DNA from: Eutrigla gurnardus
Taxonomy: Eukaryota; Chordata; Actinopteri; Perciformes; Triglidae
Reading direction: 5' to 3'
Assembly (NCBI GenBank): GCA_963514095.1
Contig: OY741275.1
Span: 26,955,054 to 27,019,053, forward strand
Length of the DNA stretch: 64,000 nucleotides
Of this stretch, positions 1 through 12,620 are shown one piece after another. Every line of letters begins with the position of its first letter. The stretch's first letter is position 1. A program made the translations under genes and the position numbers. The notes beneath the pieces are model-generated. The model worked only from the letters and a program-made list of their open reading frames with translations. It made no database searches and was not told where the DNA came from.

Positions 1-1300
1 TGGCATAACCGACTCTGCTCTCACCTGGTTTACATCATACCTGACAAACCGCACCTTTCAGGTCACATGGAATGGCTCTATGTCCAAACCCTGCTCTCTG
101 GACACGGGTGTCCCTCAAGGCTCAGTATTAGGACCGCTTCTGTTCTCACTATACACCAGATCACTAGGTTCTGTTATCACATCGCATGGATTCTCCTACC
201 ATTGCTACGCTGATGACACCCAGCTGTTCCTCTCTTTTCCCCCGTCCTCTGACGCTCACATTGCAACTCGCATCTCGGACTGTCTGGCTGACATCTCTGT
301 CTGGACAACTGCACATCACCTCAAGCTTAACCTGAATAAAACCGAACTCCTCTTCATCCCAGGGAAAGACTGCCCTCGCATGGACCTGTCGGTCACTGTT
401 GAGGGCATCACAGTATTTCCTTCCTCAACTGCGAGGAACCTGGGTGTAATCCTCGATGACCAACTATCCTGCACCCCCAACATCACTGCTGTGGCCCGAT
501 CCTGCAGATTTGCCCTCTACAATATCCGCAGGATTCGGACCTTCCTCACAAAGGATGCAACGCAGCTCTTGGTCCAAGCACTGGTCATCTCCCGCCTTGA
601 CTACTGCAACTCTCTCCTGGCCGGACTCCCGGCCTATGCGATTAAACCATTGCAGCGTATCCAGAACGCTGCAGCACGCCTTATCTTCAACCTACCCAAA
701 TTCTCCCACGTGACCCCCCTCCTCCGTGACCTCCACTGGCTCCCTGTTGCAGCACGCATCCAATTCAAGACGATGACACTGGCCTTCAGGGCCATCAATG
801 GAACAGCACCTGCCTACCTTCAAACACTGGTCAAACCTCATGCCCCGAAGCGAGCACTCCGCTCCTCTACTTCAGCTGGCCGGCTGGTACCACCATCGCT
901 GAAATCAAACAAATGTCGCTCAGCAAAGTCCAGACTCTTCTCTGTTCTGGCGCCTCAGTGGTGGAACGAACTCCCGACCAATATCAGGACAGCAGAGTCA
1001 TTTGCCATCTTCCGAAAAAGGCTCAAGACTCACCTGTTCAGACTTCACCTCGACTCTACATAGCATGACCCACTAACACCCTCCCTCGACCCCCCCCCCC
1101 CCCCCCCCCCGCAAAAAAAAAAAAAAAAAAAAAAAATCTCGGATCGTAGCACTGTTACTCTTGAAGTACTACTTTACTCAGATGAGGACCTAACACTTGT
1201 TCTATTTTTAGCTCTTACTGCATCGGCAATGATACGTCGTGGTTTCTTTGTTTCCTTCTCTTGACAAATGTACTTATTGTAAGTCGCTTTGGACAAAAGC
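1..1300 (+). mobile_element. L2/Maui-type LINE, 3' part (truncated by window edge and gap)
   Basis: The 3' end of a non-LTR retrotransposon. It holds a reverse-transcriptase frame from base 2 to 1063, then C-run and A-run low-complexity DNA (C 1090-1110, A 1113-1136), then a 3' region ending in the stretch AAGTCGCTTTGGACAAAAGC directly before the assembly gap. That stretch is typical of the shared 3' tail of fish L2 LINEs and the SINEs they mobilise (established knowledge, from memory). The 5' part lies outside the window, and the true 3' end, probably a short microsatellite tail, is hidden in the N run. The family is inferred from protein style; L2 versus a close CR1 relative was not tested. 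Confidence 0.88.
2..1063 (+). CDS. L2-like LINE ORF2 protein, C-terminal part (reverse transcriptase)
   Basis: Reverse transcriptase that copies LINE RNA into DNA at the target site. The frame is open from base 2 with no start in the window, so the coding sequence is 5'-partial (353 codons) and ends in TAG at 1061-1063. The first internal ATG is at 80. Visible landmarks are the RT segment GVPQGSVLGPLLF just after that ATG, and the catalytic box YADD at bases 206-217, with NKTELLF and NLGVILD downstream. The C-terminal half has the L2/CR1 features SRLDYCNSLLAGLP, LHWLPV and a final WNELP...FRKRLKTHLF block. No stop or frameshift interrupts it, so the copy is fairly young. Transposition competence cannot be judged without the 5' half (endonuclease, ORF1). 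Confidence 0.9.
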   Translation, partial: GITDSALTWFTSYLTNRTFQVTWNGSMSKPCSLDTGVPQGSVLGPLLFSLYTRSLGSVITSHGFSYHCYADDTQLFLSFPPSSDAHIATRISDCLADISVWTTAHHLKLNLNKTELLFIPGKDCPRMDLSVTVEGITVFPSSTARNLGVILDDQLSCTPNITAVARSCRFALYNIRRIRTFLTKDATQLLVQALVISRLDYCNSLLAGLPAYAIKPLQRIQNAAARLIFNLPKFSHVTPLLRDLHWLPVAARIQFKTMTLAFRAINGTAPAYLQTLVKPHAPKRALRSSTSAGRLVPPSLKSNKCRSAKSRLFSVLAPQWWNELPTNIRTAESFAIFRKRLKTHLFRLHLDST

Positions 1301-1500
1301 NNNNNNNNNNNNNNNNNNNNNNNNNNNNNNNNNNNNNNNNNNNNNNNNNNNNNNNNNNNNNNNNNNNNNNNNNNNNNNNNNNNNNNNNNNNNNNNNNNNN
1401 NNNNNNNNNNNNNNNNNNNNNNNNNNNNNNNNNNNNNNNNNNNNNNNNNNNNNNNNNNNNNNNNNNNNNNNNNNNNNNNNNNNNNNNNNNNNNNNNNNNN
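1301..1500. other. Assembly gap (200 N)
   Basis: Exactly 200 N bases. The round length suggests a placeholder of unknown true size. It sits between an L2 3' tail and a (CT)n tract, both of which are hard to assemble. Any reading frame crossing it is meaningless. Confidence 0.99.
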
Positions 1501-1517
1501 CCCTCTCTCCCTCTCTC

Positions 1518-1571
<54 letters not shown>
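1501..1571. repeat. (CT)n microsatellite next to the gap
   Basis: About 71 bases of CT repeat with occasional CCCT interruptions, running straight out of the N gap, so its true length is unknown. Confidence 0.95.
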
Positions 1572-1574
<3 letters not shown>

Positions 1575-2614
1575 CTGGTATTTGGGAGGGGAGGAGGGGG
1601 AAGTGATGGTTCCGCGGGAGGGTGGGGGTCCGCTGGAGGAACGATCCACGATCACTGCTGTGTGTGAGCGGGAGCTGTCCGCGGTGCTGAAGCTGTCCGC
1701 GGTGCTGGAACTGAAACCCGTTCATCTCCACTCTGCGGAGGCGCCACCTCTCCGCTGCTCCGCCACAGGGAGGCCTGACCTGGAGTCAGTCTGAGGAGGT
1801 TTCAGTGGCTCTGAGTGAGCAGCGTGAACGTCAGTGAGATGATTGTTGTGTCACATCTGTTAAACAGCCAGACTGTATCAAACTCACCGCCGGGCTGAAA
1901 CAAAGCAACTTTATATTGTCCACACACCAACCAGATGGGGGGGGGGGGGGGGCTGCTGTAATGTGAAAGCCTCGCATCTGTAATGCGGTCTCTGCCAGAC
2001 CCGGATCAATATCTTCTATCTGCCTTTGACTCCTGACCAGCTTGTTAGGGATTGTGCGGGGGGAGAACTCGGCACTGTTACCACAAGGAACCACTGGTGG
2101 GATTTAAAAAGCTACTTTACTTGAGTGTTCTTGTCCTGTAAGAATTCTCCTCTGCAGCAAATTATCATTTCAAATCGGCGCCATCCTAACGACTTCCCTT
2201 CAAACCACAGTCTGGTAACAGACTCAACGAGCTTTTACTGAATACACAAACCAATGTTTGTATTTTCCTTCTAATCCTTAATCCCCTGGACATGTGGACC
2301 GGGTCAATAATATAGTATCTAACACAGAGACATGAACACCATCCCTCCAATGTCACCCACATTCACATTCACGAGTCCAGATCACAGCAAACAGCAGCGG
2401 AATAAAGAAACGGTGGAAACGTCGTCCGCTTGTATGAGAATAAAGATACAAATGGATCTGCGTGCTGCATTCTGGAGACGAGGTGATCAATCCCACTTAA
2501 AAAGTTAGCTGGTCCCCGGCGGCCTCCGGCTGCACTCCTTGTTATGAGAGCCTCATCACTAACTTAGTTTCTCCAACAGGGCCACTTCTCTGGTTCTTCT
2601 CCCCGTTTGCTGCG
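1572..2614. other. Unannotated; GC/CpG-rich patch then ordinary DNA
   Basis: Bases 1572-1800 are G+C and CpG rich, with GCTGTCCGCGGTGCTGAA at 1673-1690 repeated with one change at 1691-1708. This could be a CpG-island edge or an untranslated exon, but no splice or coding signal confirms that. A G16 run lies at 1937-1952. The remainder shows no recognisable gene or repeat. Confidence 0.3.
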
Positions 2615-2636
2615 ATATATATATATATATATATAT
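2615..2636. repeat. (AT)n microsatellite
   Basis: Eleven AT dinucleotides in unique flanking DNA. Confidence 0.95.
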
Positions 2637-4049
2637 CGGTTTGTATCACTGTAATTAGACTGAACAAAGACAAAGTTTCTATATGTAATTATTAACCCAT
2701 AACCCTGAATACTCGACTGCTCGACGATTCGATCGAAGGAGCCTGACTTCCACACACAGGATCTTTCCATTCAGGCTGTCGGCGTGGACGAACGTCCTGC
2801 TCTGCAATGTTGTTCATTATAGTTCATTGACCGGACAATCAACACAAAAGAAAAACGCTATAAAACGACATAGTAAGGCTCACTCATTTATGTTGACCAG
2901 ACTGACTTTAGCGATTCGAACCGCGTTCCTCCGTCTCAAACAGACGCCACACAGTCATCACATGGCTGTTTGATGCTCCAGGAATGAGACCAGACTGGTT
3001 TCCAAATGAATCATATTGTCCTTCTACAAAACAGGGATGCAAGATGAGCTGGTAATGAAGTAGCTGCCTTAGTACATTCTGTTTTAGTAAAAAATCTCCT
3101 GTGAGATCTGCAATCCTGGACCCTGGGCCCCGAGGCCCCTTGTATCCCAGCCTTGATAACCACTTTAAAACATAAAAGTGGGCGTATGCTTTTCAGAAAG
3201 GCAAATTTAATATCCACTCTTTCCAGCACAGAGAGGAAAACGAGTAAATCCTCTTTTTCAAATAAGGAACGGGGAAAAGTCCAGCAGGAAGAGCTTCCTG
3301 CCGGCGCCCAGGGCAGAAGAAATATCTCTCTCTCCGAGCCCGAAGCTCAAATATTGATATCTTGTGTTTGACCTGCCGTGCCCTCCGAATGTCAGAGACG
3401 TGAAATTATTAGAAAGTAAACACGACGTGAACAAATGTGCAAACAGCGCGCGGCGGTCGTCCTCGAAGGTCAACCAAAGTGTCGAAGCGGAGGTGAGAAG
3501 AAGCATCCGTCCGTCGTGGGTGTGCTGAGTGCATTAGCAGAGCCACCATTAGCATAAATTCCTCTTAACCTTTTGCTTGTGTGCACCACTGTTCTGCAAG
3601 AGAGACTAATGGTGTTTGCCTATTTGAGGAGGGAGCGTTACACTCATCGGAAGTGCTCGGATGATGAATACCTCGATAACCTTTCGTGGATTGTTTCATC
3701 CGGGAGGGAAAGGTTGTTTCTACATCGGTTAGCCGTCACCCGCGGCGGGTTCGGCTGGTGATACGACCGGACCGACTGTAAGGTCACAATCACGCTGCTT
3801 CCACTCCAGATGACACCGGATGTCATTGCATCATTATGGGGTTTGGAGAAACTCTGGATTATGCAGTTCAACCAGACGCCTGCTGATGTGGACGTACGGC
3901 GTTTCTGGATTATAGAAGCTGCTTTTAAGGTCAAGCACGGAAGAAGTGCACTTTAATTGAAATCCATTCACAGATCTACTTATAGTGCTCTTATGATTTC
4001 TGACAATTCATATGAATGAATAAATATAGTGAGACAGACTGAATGTTTA
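2637..4049. other. No recognisable gene
   Basis: Mixed-composition DNA. Short reading frames exist on both strands, but none exceeds about 96 codons and none resembles a protein family I know. Nothing supportable is seen. Confidence 0.6.
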
Positions 4050-4242
4050 GAGCAGGGAGGTCCGATCTTATCCAAAAGGGCCGGTGTGGGTCCAGGTTTT
4101 TGTTCTAGTCCAGCACTACCTCACCTGATCCATCTCACCACGGTCAAGTCTGAGCTAATGAGTTGAACCAGGTGTCTGAGTGCTGGGCTAAAACAAAAAC
4201 CTGGACCACACCGGAGAAGATGGGACACGCCTGGTTTAGAGG
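4050..4242. mobile_element. Fold-back non-autonomous element with long imperfect inverted arms
   Basis: The left arm (about 4050-4134) and right arm (about 4158-4242) are imperfect reverse complements. The clearest part is GTCCAGGTTTTTGTTCTAG at 4090-4108 against CTAAAACAAAAACCTGGAC at 4187-4205. Outward from these, GGTGTGG and CCACACCGG also pair, and so do the terminal blocks. The whole could fold into one hairpin. No coding capacity. It resembles MITE-like elements that are common in fish genomes. The superfamily is not identified. Confidence 0.65.
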
Positions 4243-6911
4243 AGATTAACGCTGCAGATTCTCCTTGTTGAACGATGGACGGGTAGAAATCCTCTGACAT
4301 GCGTGGAATAAAGTTTCACTGATCTAAACCTTCGGAATAAACACAGAGAGGACAGAAAGGATCCGTGTTCTAGATTCAGAGCCTGAGACATGAGAGTGAT
4401 CTGTGTTTCAGGTGATTTCCAGATGATGATGCAGCTTCACAGCTGGATCCGTGTGCCCTCCTACAGCCAGCAGGTTTAGAGGTCTGCTGAGACTCTCCCA
4501 GGGTGTCTGGCTTCAAACGCCAGCCGTGCATTAAACGTAAGCAGGCCGGGCCGAGCTGCAGCTACCAGATCAAAGACGGCGCTTTGAAAAAGATAGAAAG
4601 GATTTGCTTTGGGGGACGTTCCATGTTTTTTTCTTTTTCTAATAAATTGGGAGGAGAGAGAATCTTCATTGGCACTATTTCTTTGGTTGATATACGGACG
4701 TAGCACTCCGCCTGTGCAGCGGCTCCACATGAGAGATGTGATGTAACATAATTGGTGAGGTGGGGTGTGAATTATGAGGGTGAAATACTTCACTTTAAAC
4801 ACAGCGGTGGAGTGGGAAGGAGGGGGGTCTGCTGTTGATAAAGTATTTATGACCCCGGGGTAATTTAGTGCAGACGTCCAGGAAGTCCACAGCGCCGCCG
4901 GCCGCTCCATGAAAGTTTCATGACCGAACGGCGGAGCGACTCCACATTCAGCACCATCACGTTACCACCGATGCAGACTGGGACCAGTATCACCACGGAG
5001 ACACGGCCAGCTCCTACTGGTGTATTATCATTAGTGTCTGGATATGAAATAATGTTTCAGAGAGACAGTTACATTCTGGTGACATGAGTAAACTGATATT
5101 GTCACATAGTCGTGAATTTAAACTGATTCTTCTTCATGGACATGATTTAAAACAGGATTTCCTGACTTTACAAAACCAACATTTAGGAATCTCTTTGGGA
5201 CCAACAGCCGTCTCGTGGTTGAACATCTTGTGTTGTCGGACGAGTTCACGTTATTATTAATTATCATTTCACTGTTTGTTAACAGGAAAAAACGCTTATC
5301 TACAGTTTGACTAGCGAGGGATTTATTAATGATGGTGAGCTTTACTTTTCTTAGTCATTTTGTTTGATCTGAAGAAAAACCTGAAGCACTAGATTGATGG
5401 AATAAGTGCGTGTGATTGGTCCCTTTCTCTCTGCTGCTCTCCGAGCTGGAACGCTGATCGAAGCGACGAGTCCAGTGAAACCATCATCGCCGATTTATCG
5501 TTTTCTTTTCTGCATGCATGTGAAATGAACTGTACACCCTCGCTGATGGATTTCTTTGATCGCGCTCCTCTTTCATTAAAAGCCAAATGATTGGATGTGA
5601 AACGCTCCCATACAGACAATTATTCCAGAAATAAATCAAGCTGTTTCAGATCGAGAGTTCTTTTAAGCAACATCTATTGATTTATCTACCTCGGTGTGTT
5701 TGGCACGCGAGCCAGCGAGGCCTGATCTGAAGTCTGCCGGTAAACCAGACTCTTTTTACAGTCACTGTATTTGCATATCAGCACCAATTTGAGGATCCCA
5801 CCACTGAAAACACCGGCGAGAAAATGGTGGATTTTGCTCCACAGGGGAGTTTTTCAAAGGATGAGGCCGCGGTGCGTCAACATCAGATATGCCACATGAT
5901 CAGAAGACGCCCTTTCATCACCATGGAGAAACCTAAGTGTTATCATGCTGCAACATGTTTCACAATCAATCTCTGCTCAACAGGTATTAGGAAGTATTCA
6001 CGTGAAATAGTACACAGCATTTCAGAACGACTTAGAAGGCATCCAGGGATCATGTAAAGGACCATAATAAATCAGAAATGTTTTAGAATGCATGAGAATC
6101 AATCATTACAATGTGATTAGAGGTTCATCTGATTGGTCATTGATTCATAAAATGTAAAAAGAAAAAAAAACATTGAATCTCAGTAATGATGACACTAGAA
6201 TCTTCACTTTTAAAGCAAACAATAGAGAAACTAATAATCAACACAATATAACAGTCATTTCACAGCTTATGAAAAAGATTAGAATGTTCTATAGGAATCA
6301 TCATGATCTTTGCAAAAAAAGTAATCAGTTATGAAGTATTATATTTGAGTTTATAGCTTTCTAACTAATAGACTTCAGAAGAAGCTCAACGTAGTACAAC
6401 ATTGAGATTATGATCATGTTTTCCGATCGTTGCCTGTGCATCAGAGTAATAACTGTAATTATGTCATTAGACAAGTTGACTGATTGAAAGGCGTCATAAC
6501 GAGCTGCACGGCGTTGAGCCTCCACAGCAGCGCGGCGGTCGATATAATTCATGGCGGTGACGTCGTCCCACTGAGCTCGCCGATGCCACGACGATGAGCA
6601 GAATGGAATCCTGAGGAGGAGGAGGCCGGCCGATGGGAGGCTTGTCTGCAGGTTACAGCAGAAGTCTTCCCGGGGTGCAATAACATCTTCTGTTCTAACG
6701 GTGCATCATTACAGCAGCCAAGCAGCAAAACTTTCAACTAAAGTTTCCTGAGTTTGGGTGTTTTAACTCTTCCACTTCCTCGTCAGCGCTGCAGAGGTCG
6801 GACCGAGGCAGCAATCATTTTAGTGTTTTTACCAGTTTCACACAAGCGCCCTGAGAATAAATCATGAACCAAACTTCTGTCAAATGTGTTGACTGTGTTA
6901 ACGTACCTTAC
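4243..6911. other. No recognisable gene
   Basis: Ordinary intergenic or intronic DNA, notably AT-rich at 6060-6480. The longest frame (minus strand, 4476-4910, 144 codons) has no family resemblance and no coding signature. No RNA gene seen. Confidence 0.55.
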
Positions 6912-6930
6912 GGGGGGGGGGGGGGGGGGG
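6912..6930. repeat. G19 homopolymer
   Basis: Nineteen consecutive G. A potential G-quadruplex or polymerase-slippage site; the length in the assembly is unreliable. Confidence 0.9.
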
Positions 6931-9900
6931 CGCCGTCAATTGACAGCTGATGGGTACCAGCAGGAAGCAACCTCCGGCTCTGAAAAGTGAAGCCACCGTC
7001 ACCATGGCGACGTCCACTTCTCATATATATCGTTCAGTGATTGAAAAGCTATTAACTCACATTGTTGTATGATATTATTATCACAGTTAAAAGCTATAAT
7101 TTCCCACAGGGATCAATAACAGCCATCATTGCACAGGTTAATATAACCTCTGACTGCTGCACCTGCATGCTATTGCTTCAGCAGAATGTTGAGGAGGAGG
7201 AGGAGGTGGAGGAGGAAGGCTCGGCCTCATCTCATATTCGGAGCTGGTTCAACCCTCCAGCAGGTTGATGTAAGTGCTGGGACTTATTCGTAAGAGCAGT
7301 CTGATTAGTCTCAACCAACCGAGCACAAATGAGTTGTTGGAGTTGTTGTGTCTTATCATTGAATCCCATGAAAAGACCCGATGCAAACACATATCCTACT
7401 AACACGCATTGTGAGCACCAACGTGGTCCAGAGACACACTGTTGGTCCGGGTGACATGTTCCTTCATTACCATAAACACACACACACTGTAGCTTATTCT
7501 GATTCAATCCCCAACTCACACACCTTGCCTCACCCGGGGTACCAACGTGGGCCCGATGACAGAATAATAACCTAAACGCTCGTCCTCTCGTAATTACATG
7601 TGGTTGTGTCCTTTGGAATCAATAATATCAACAGCTCTCAAGTTGTCGCTGGCTAGCTAGCTAGGAGGAGTACAGTCGTATCTGTTGATTAATCTGATCT
7701 ATCTGTTGATTAAATTCAAAATGAATCATCGTCACAGTCAATAAATACACATTAGTACACAAGAATTTGAAAAAGTCATCTTACAAGTAACCTTTCAATC
7801 ATTGAATTTAAATATTCACGTTGTCCTTCCCAAGCAGACAGAAGATTGGGTACTGAATTTAGAAGATGCCATCTACACCTCCTAAAGTTAGGATTCTTCC
7901 TTTCCTGACAGAAGATTTCAGATTAAGGACGTTTCTATGATGAGGTCCCGGAGCAAGAAACGTAGATTAATCCACAGCTAAAAATAATCCCGAACAAATA
8001 CACTCTTTCCTCCTGTTTGAACGTTTGTTAAAAAAAAACTACAGCTTCAGGAAATGACAAGACTTTAAAAACAAGTTAACAATTCCTGGTTCATTTTTAG
8101 AGAGTTAGTCTGCAGCAGAGTAAACATTACAATGATGCCGACGTTATACCTCAGAGCAGTCAAATAAAAAAATGTCTCAATGTGACCCAGCAATATGAAA
8201 ACAGCCGGAGCATCTTTCCATCTCTGACCTTTTAAAACATAAATATTTGTCCATACCATATTGCTACTGTGAAATATATTCATGTAACAATGTAAACAGG
8301 CAGGCCGGCGATGATAAAGAAAAACAAGAAGTCAAAACAAAGATTACGCCACAACATTTACGCTGACGTCCCTCTGTTTGCCCTCCGTCTTCCCAACGTT
8401 TTTCACTACAAACAAATACAAGCAGGAACACAGACGTGGTGCTGCCCAACATATAATGAAGACAAATTATGCATGTATGCAGCTAGAGGAGACACAAAGC
8501 ATTATTCAAAATCAATACAGCCTCTGGGTCTGTGCACGGGGCGGGAGGAGGGGGGGGATTGACGAGAAGCTCAGCCCTCCCTCGCTGATCAAAGGCCGGC
8601 TGAAGCACTCAGCATTCTGGCTTCTCGCAGGCTTGTTTCTGCATTCTGTGCATCGTGGATCAACAGCGGCAGGCGGAGTTTGGCTACGGAGCAGAAAGGG
8701 CTGCGAAAGCCCCTCGGGCGTTCTCTGACATTGAGCGCTGCGTTTCATCTGCGCCGCTGGAAAAGCCCAGGATGCACTGCGCTAGCCGTAAAAGTCATCC
8801 TAATCACCGACACGGAACGTACGGATGTTTGATCGGATCCTTCCCGACAGTGTGATGGGATACCGCTGGATCTCGACACCGAACACCCGTCATAAATCTT
8901 TTATTTTGTTTTTCCAAAAAAAAGAAAGTCGATGGAAATTTCATTCATTTTGATTTTCTGACTCATAACTACATGAATATTTCAGAGGCAACGGTAACAA
9001 AATGAGCTGCAGCCGCAGGATGAACACAAAAACAGCCGCAGACTGACGATAAATAGCGTCGACGTTCTCATCAGTCACATGCAACATGGACCGAAACCAC
9101 AGAAATATGTTTGATCTGAGAAATCATCGAGTTGTTGCCACAGAGTCGGACTTTGTGGAGAAAAGACAACCGATAACAGCTGTGAGACTACAACCAGCAT
9201 ACAGCGAATCAGGGGACAACGAGGTCCAGGAGGTCCTGAATCTCCAAGCAGAAGCTGAAATCACAATGTGTCTAAGTGTTGGGCAGACAGTGAAAGTGTG
9301 AAAGGACTTTATGAGAGTCGAGGAAGTTATGGATTTTTACAGTGTTTCTTAGCTAACTTGGATATTCAACTGGAGAGAGCCGCTCCAGGCTCCAGGATCC
9401 CCCAGGACCCCTCCAGCACCCTCCAGGACCCTCCAGAACCTGAACCACTGAGAGCAAACGCTGACTGGTAGAGCCTTTGCTCAAACTGCCCTCCGATCCC
9501 AACAGAAATGTGATCGTTCTGCTGTAAAGAAGGTCTCCGACGACAACCCAGAGACAGAGGACCACCTGTTGGGCAACTGTGCACCGAAGTTTGAACCAGA
9601 GACCTTTTTCAGGATCCCAAAGACAACACAGCCAAGACCAGCAGGGCCTTTTTTTTTACTAAAAAAAAGTAATATTCTGCTGCTAACGAGCCGCTGCAGC
9701 AGTGTAGCAGCTCAGCAGGCGGCCGACAGATACAACATGGTGAGAACAGCGTTCAAGCCGGCGTCTCTTCACTCTTTTTTATAAAAACCCTTTTAGATCA
9801 CATCCACAGTCATAACGTTCACCTGTCTAACACTACATCCCGTAACTGTTCAACAAAATCTATTTCTTCTTCTTCTTCTTCGTCCCGAAAAATTAAATAC

Positions 9901-10881
9901 GACACATCAGCTAATAACAACCGATTCCAACCAAAAATATGATATCGTGACAATCAGTCCATCTGAAGCTTCGGCTAATCACAGAATTAGAAACACGTCG
10001 CCACACAGAGACAGCATGGAAATTATGTTTCAGCTCGATTTGAAGAGTTCATTGTGACCAAACCAGAGTTGCTGCTTGTTGATTTCTGTCAAGTTTCAAT
10101 GAAGCGTTAATATAAGTTAACTAGACATCTAACTCTGTCTTAGTTCAATGTAAAAGAGAAACAACTAGTACAGTTGTGTTTTTCTGTTTCAGGGTTATAT
10201 TTTTGAGGACATTTGTATTTATCAAATCTAGCAAAGACCAATGAACCCGATGCATCCTGGTACATGTAGGCACAGATCTGCATCAAGAGCCTTCTCAGGC
10301 AATAAAGCTCACACAGGGGAATTTGTTTCATTTAACATCAGCACTGACTGGACTTCCACACAAAAATACGGTGAATTTTCCCTTTCGGAGTCTTTGCGTC
10401 GGAAGTATCACAAACATCCAGATAAGTCCTGGAGCGACCCGGGTGTGATGCTGGTCCAGTCTGGTCAACACTCTCTGAAACACTCTATTTGACCTCCTGC
10501 CCCTCCCTTCCAAAAAGCCCTGTGTGCTCCCAGTGTTCCAAAAAGTCGAAGTCCTCTGAGGAGAAAGTCATCTGAGCTGACGAATGGAATCTAAGAAACT
10601 CCTTCCACTCGGGATGACAGCGAGAGACCGGCTAACTTCAAGCTAGCCGAGCTAGCTCCAACATTAACTGCCTTGGGATCAGTGATAGCCCAGATAGAGA
10701 ATCACCAGTGGCCCTTAAGTGGGCCAGAGTCTGCAGCAGCAGGAGCTGGAGTGTTGGACCAGACCCTTCAGAGGGAACATCAGTCCACCCAGATTTACTG
10801 TGAGCCTATTTATTCAAGGTCACAGCTTCTTTACATGTATCTATGCCTCATCAATTTCTTCAACCGCATCGTGTCGTCAGA
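6931..10881. other. No recognisable gene; minor simple repeats
   Basis: Contains a short purine run of GAG/GGA triplets (about 7190-7222), a TTC run (9863-9880) and a CCTCCAG-rich stretch (about 9385-9445). Many short frames are present, none convincing. The segment 10620-10660 repeats GCTAGC/AGCTAGC words. No host exon could be supported. Confidence 0.5.
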
Positions 10882-12363
10882 GATCCAAACACAGATACAA
10901 ACACCGATCCAAACACAGATACAAACAGATCCAAACACCGATCCAAACACCGATCCAAACACAGATACAAACAGATCCAAACACAGATCCAAACACCGAT
11001 ACAAACACAGATACAAACAGATCCAAACACCGATACAAACACAGATACAAACAGATCCAAACACCGATCGAAACACAGATCCAAACAGATCCAAACACCG
11101 ATCCAAACACAGATACAAACAGATCCAAACACCGATCCAAACACAGATACAAACAGATCCAAACACAGATACAAACACAGATACAAACAGATCCAAACAC
11201 CGATCCAAACACAGATACAAACAGATACAAACACCGATCCAAACACAGATACAAACAGATCCAAACACAGATACAAACAGATACAAACACAGATACAAAC
11301 ACAGATACAAACAGATCCAAACACCGATCCAAACACAGATACAAACAGATCCAAACACAGATACAAACAGATACAAACACAGATACAAACACAGATACAA
11401 ACAGATCCAAACACAGATACAAACAGATCCAAACACAGATCCAAACACAGATACAAACACAGATACAAACAGATCCAAACACCGATCCAAACACAGATAC
11501 AAACAGATCCAAACACAGATCCAAACAGATCCAAACACAGATCCAAACACTGATCCAAACACAGATACAAACAGATCCAAACACAGATACAAACAGATCC
11601 AAACACAGATCCAAACACAGATACAAACAGATCCAAACACCGATCCAAACACAGATACAAACAGATCCAAACACAGATACAAACAGATCCAAACACAGAT
11701 CCAAACACCGATCCAAACACAGATACAAACAGATCCAAACACAGATCCAAACACCGATCCAAACACAGATACAAACAGATCCAAACACAGATCCAAACAC
11801 CGATCCAAACACAGATACAAACAGATCCAAACACCGATCCAAACACAGATCCAAACACAGATACAAACAGATCCAAACACAGATACACACAGATACAAAC
11901 ACAGATCCAAACACAGATACAAACAGATCCAAACACCGATCCAAACACAGATACAAACAGATCCAAACACAGATCCAAACAGATCCAAACACAGATCCAA
12001 ACACTGATCCAAACACAGATACAAACAGATCCAAACACAGATACAAACAGATCCAAACACTGATCCAAACACAGATACAAACAGATCCAAACACAGATAC
12101 AAACAGATCCAAACACAGATCCAAACACAGATACAAACAGATCCAAACACCGATCCAAACACAGATACAAACAGATCCAAACACAGATACAAACAGATCC
12201 AAACACAGATCCAAACACCGATCCAAACACAGATACAAACAGATCCAAACACCGATCCAAACACAGATACAAACAGATCCAAACACAGATCCAAACACCG
12301 ATCCAAACACAGATACAAACAGATCCAAACACAGATCCAAACACAGATCCAAACACAGATATA
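10882..12363. repeat. Minisatellite of mixed 12- and 10-bp units, about 1.48 kb
   Basis: A tandem mosaic of the 10-mer GAT(C/A)CAAACA, either alone or followed by CC, CA or CT to make 12-mers. It holds roughly 130 units in irregular order. The plus strand is strongly A/C-rich. No version of the unit contains a stop codon in any frame, so all six frames stay open for hundreds of codons. That is a composition effect, not evidence of a gene. A block containing the rare CTGATCC variant at 11550 recurs with identical neighbouring units 454 bp downstream (12004), which points to block duplication inside the array. Confidence 0.97.
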
Positions 12364-12459
12364 GCCGGTGAAATCAGCCAAAAGAGAAATCTGCTTCAGT
12401 GGCATTGATGGAGCATTGGAATTATCAACTGTGATATGGTGTGATGAATTTTAAGTGGT

Positions 12460-12620
12460 GGTATTTATCTGAACTCTATTGACCATGACTTAATGCTAAA
12501 AGATATGGCATTAGAGGGGTTCATTTTCTATATGCTCAGATAAATAAAAAGTAATTTATATTTGTGGGGTTCATCAAGGCTCACCGTTAGGCCCATTATT
12601 GATTATATTACACGTTAAAT
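12460..12620 (+). pseudogene. Decayed LINE reverse-transcriptase fragment
   Basis: Two short pieces recall the L2/CR1-type RT. One is SIDHDLMLKDMALE near 12475-12520, where such proteins read FDTVDHxxLL. The other is VHQGSPLGPLLIILH at about 12569-12613, matching the GVPQGSxLGPLLF box. Intervening stops and frameshifts show a dead copy. It is tiny and lies between two minisatellites. The fit to the VPQGS box is the main evidence, and the exact borders are uncertain. Confidence 0.5.

Noticed and set aside
1174..1794. Frames running through the N gap with Arg/Glu or Ser/Leu repeats
   Set aside because: They consist of unknown bases and the (CT)n tract.
2905..2925. B-box-like word (GGTTCGAATCGC on the minus strand) suggesting a tRNA
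   Set aside because: No A box at the right distance and no cloverleaf arms.
4476..4910. 144-codon minus-strand frame
   Set aside because: No domain, no codon bias, no splice context. Its length is within chance expectation for 64 kb.
10673..12405. Overlapping frames of up to 550 codons on both strands
   Set aside because: They are produced by the stop-free 12/10-bp minisatellite, which is open in every frame. The flanking non-repeat parts show no domain or conserved start.
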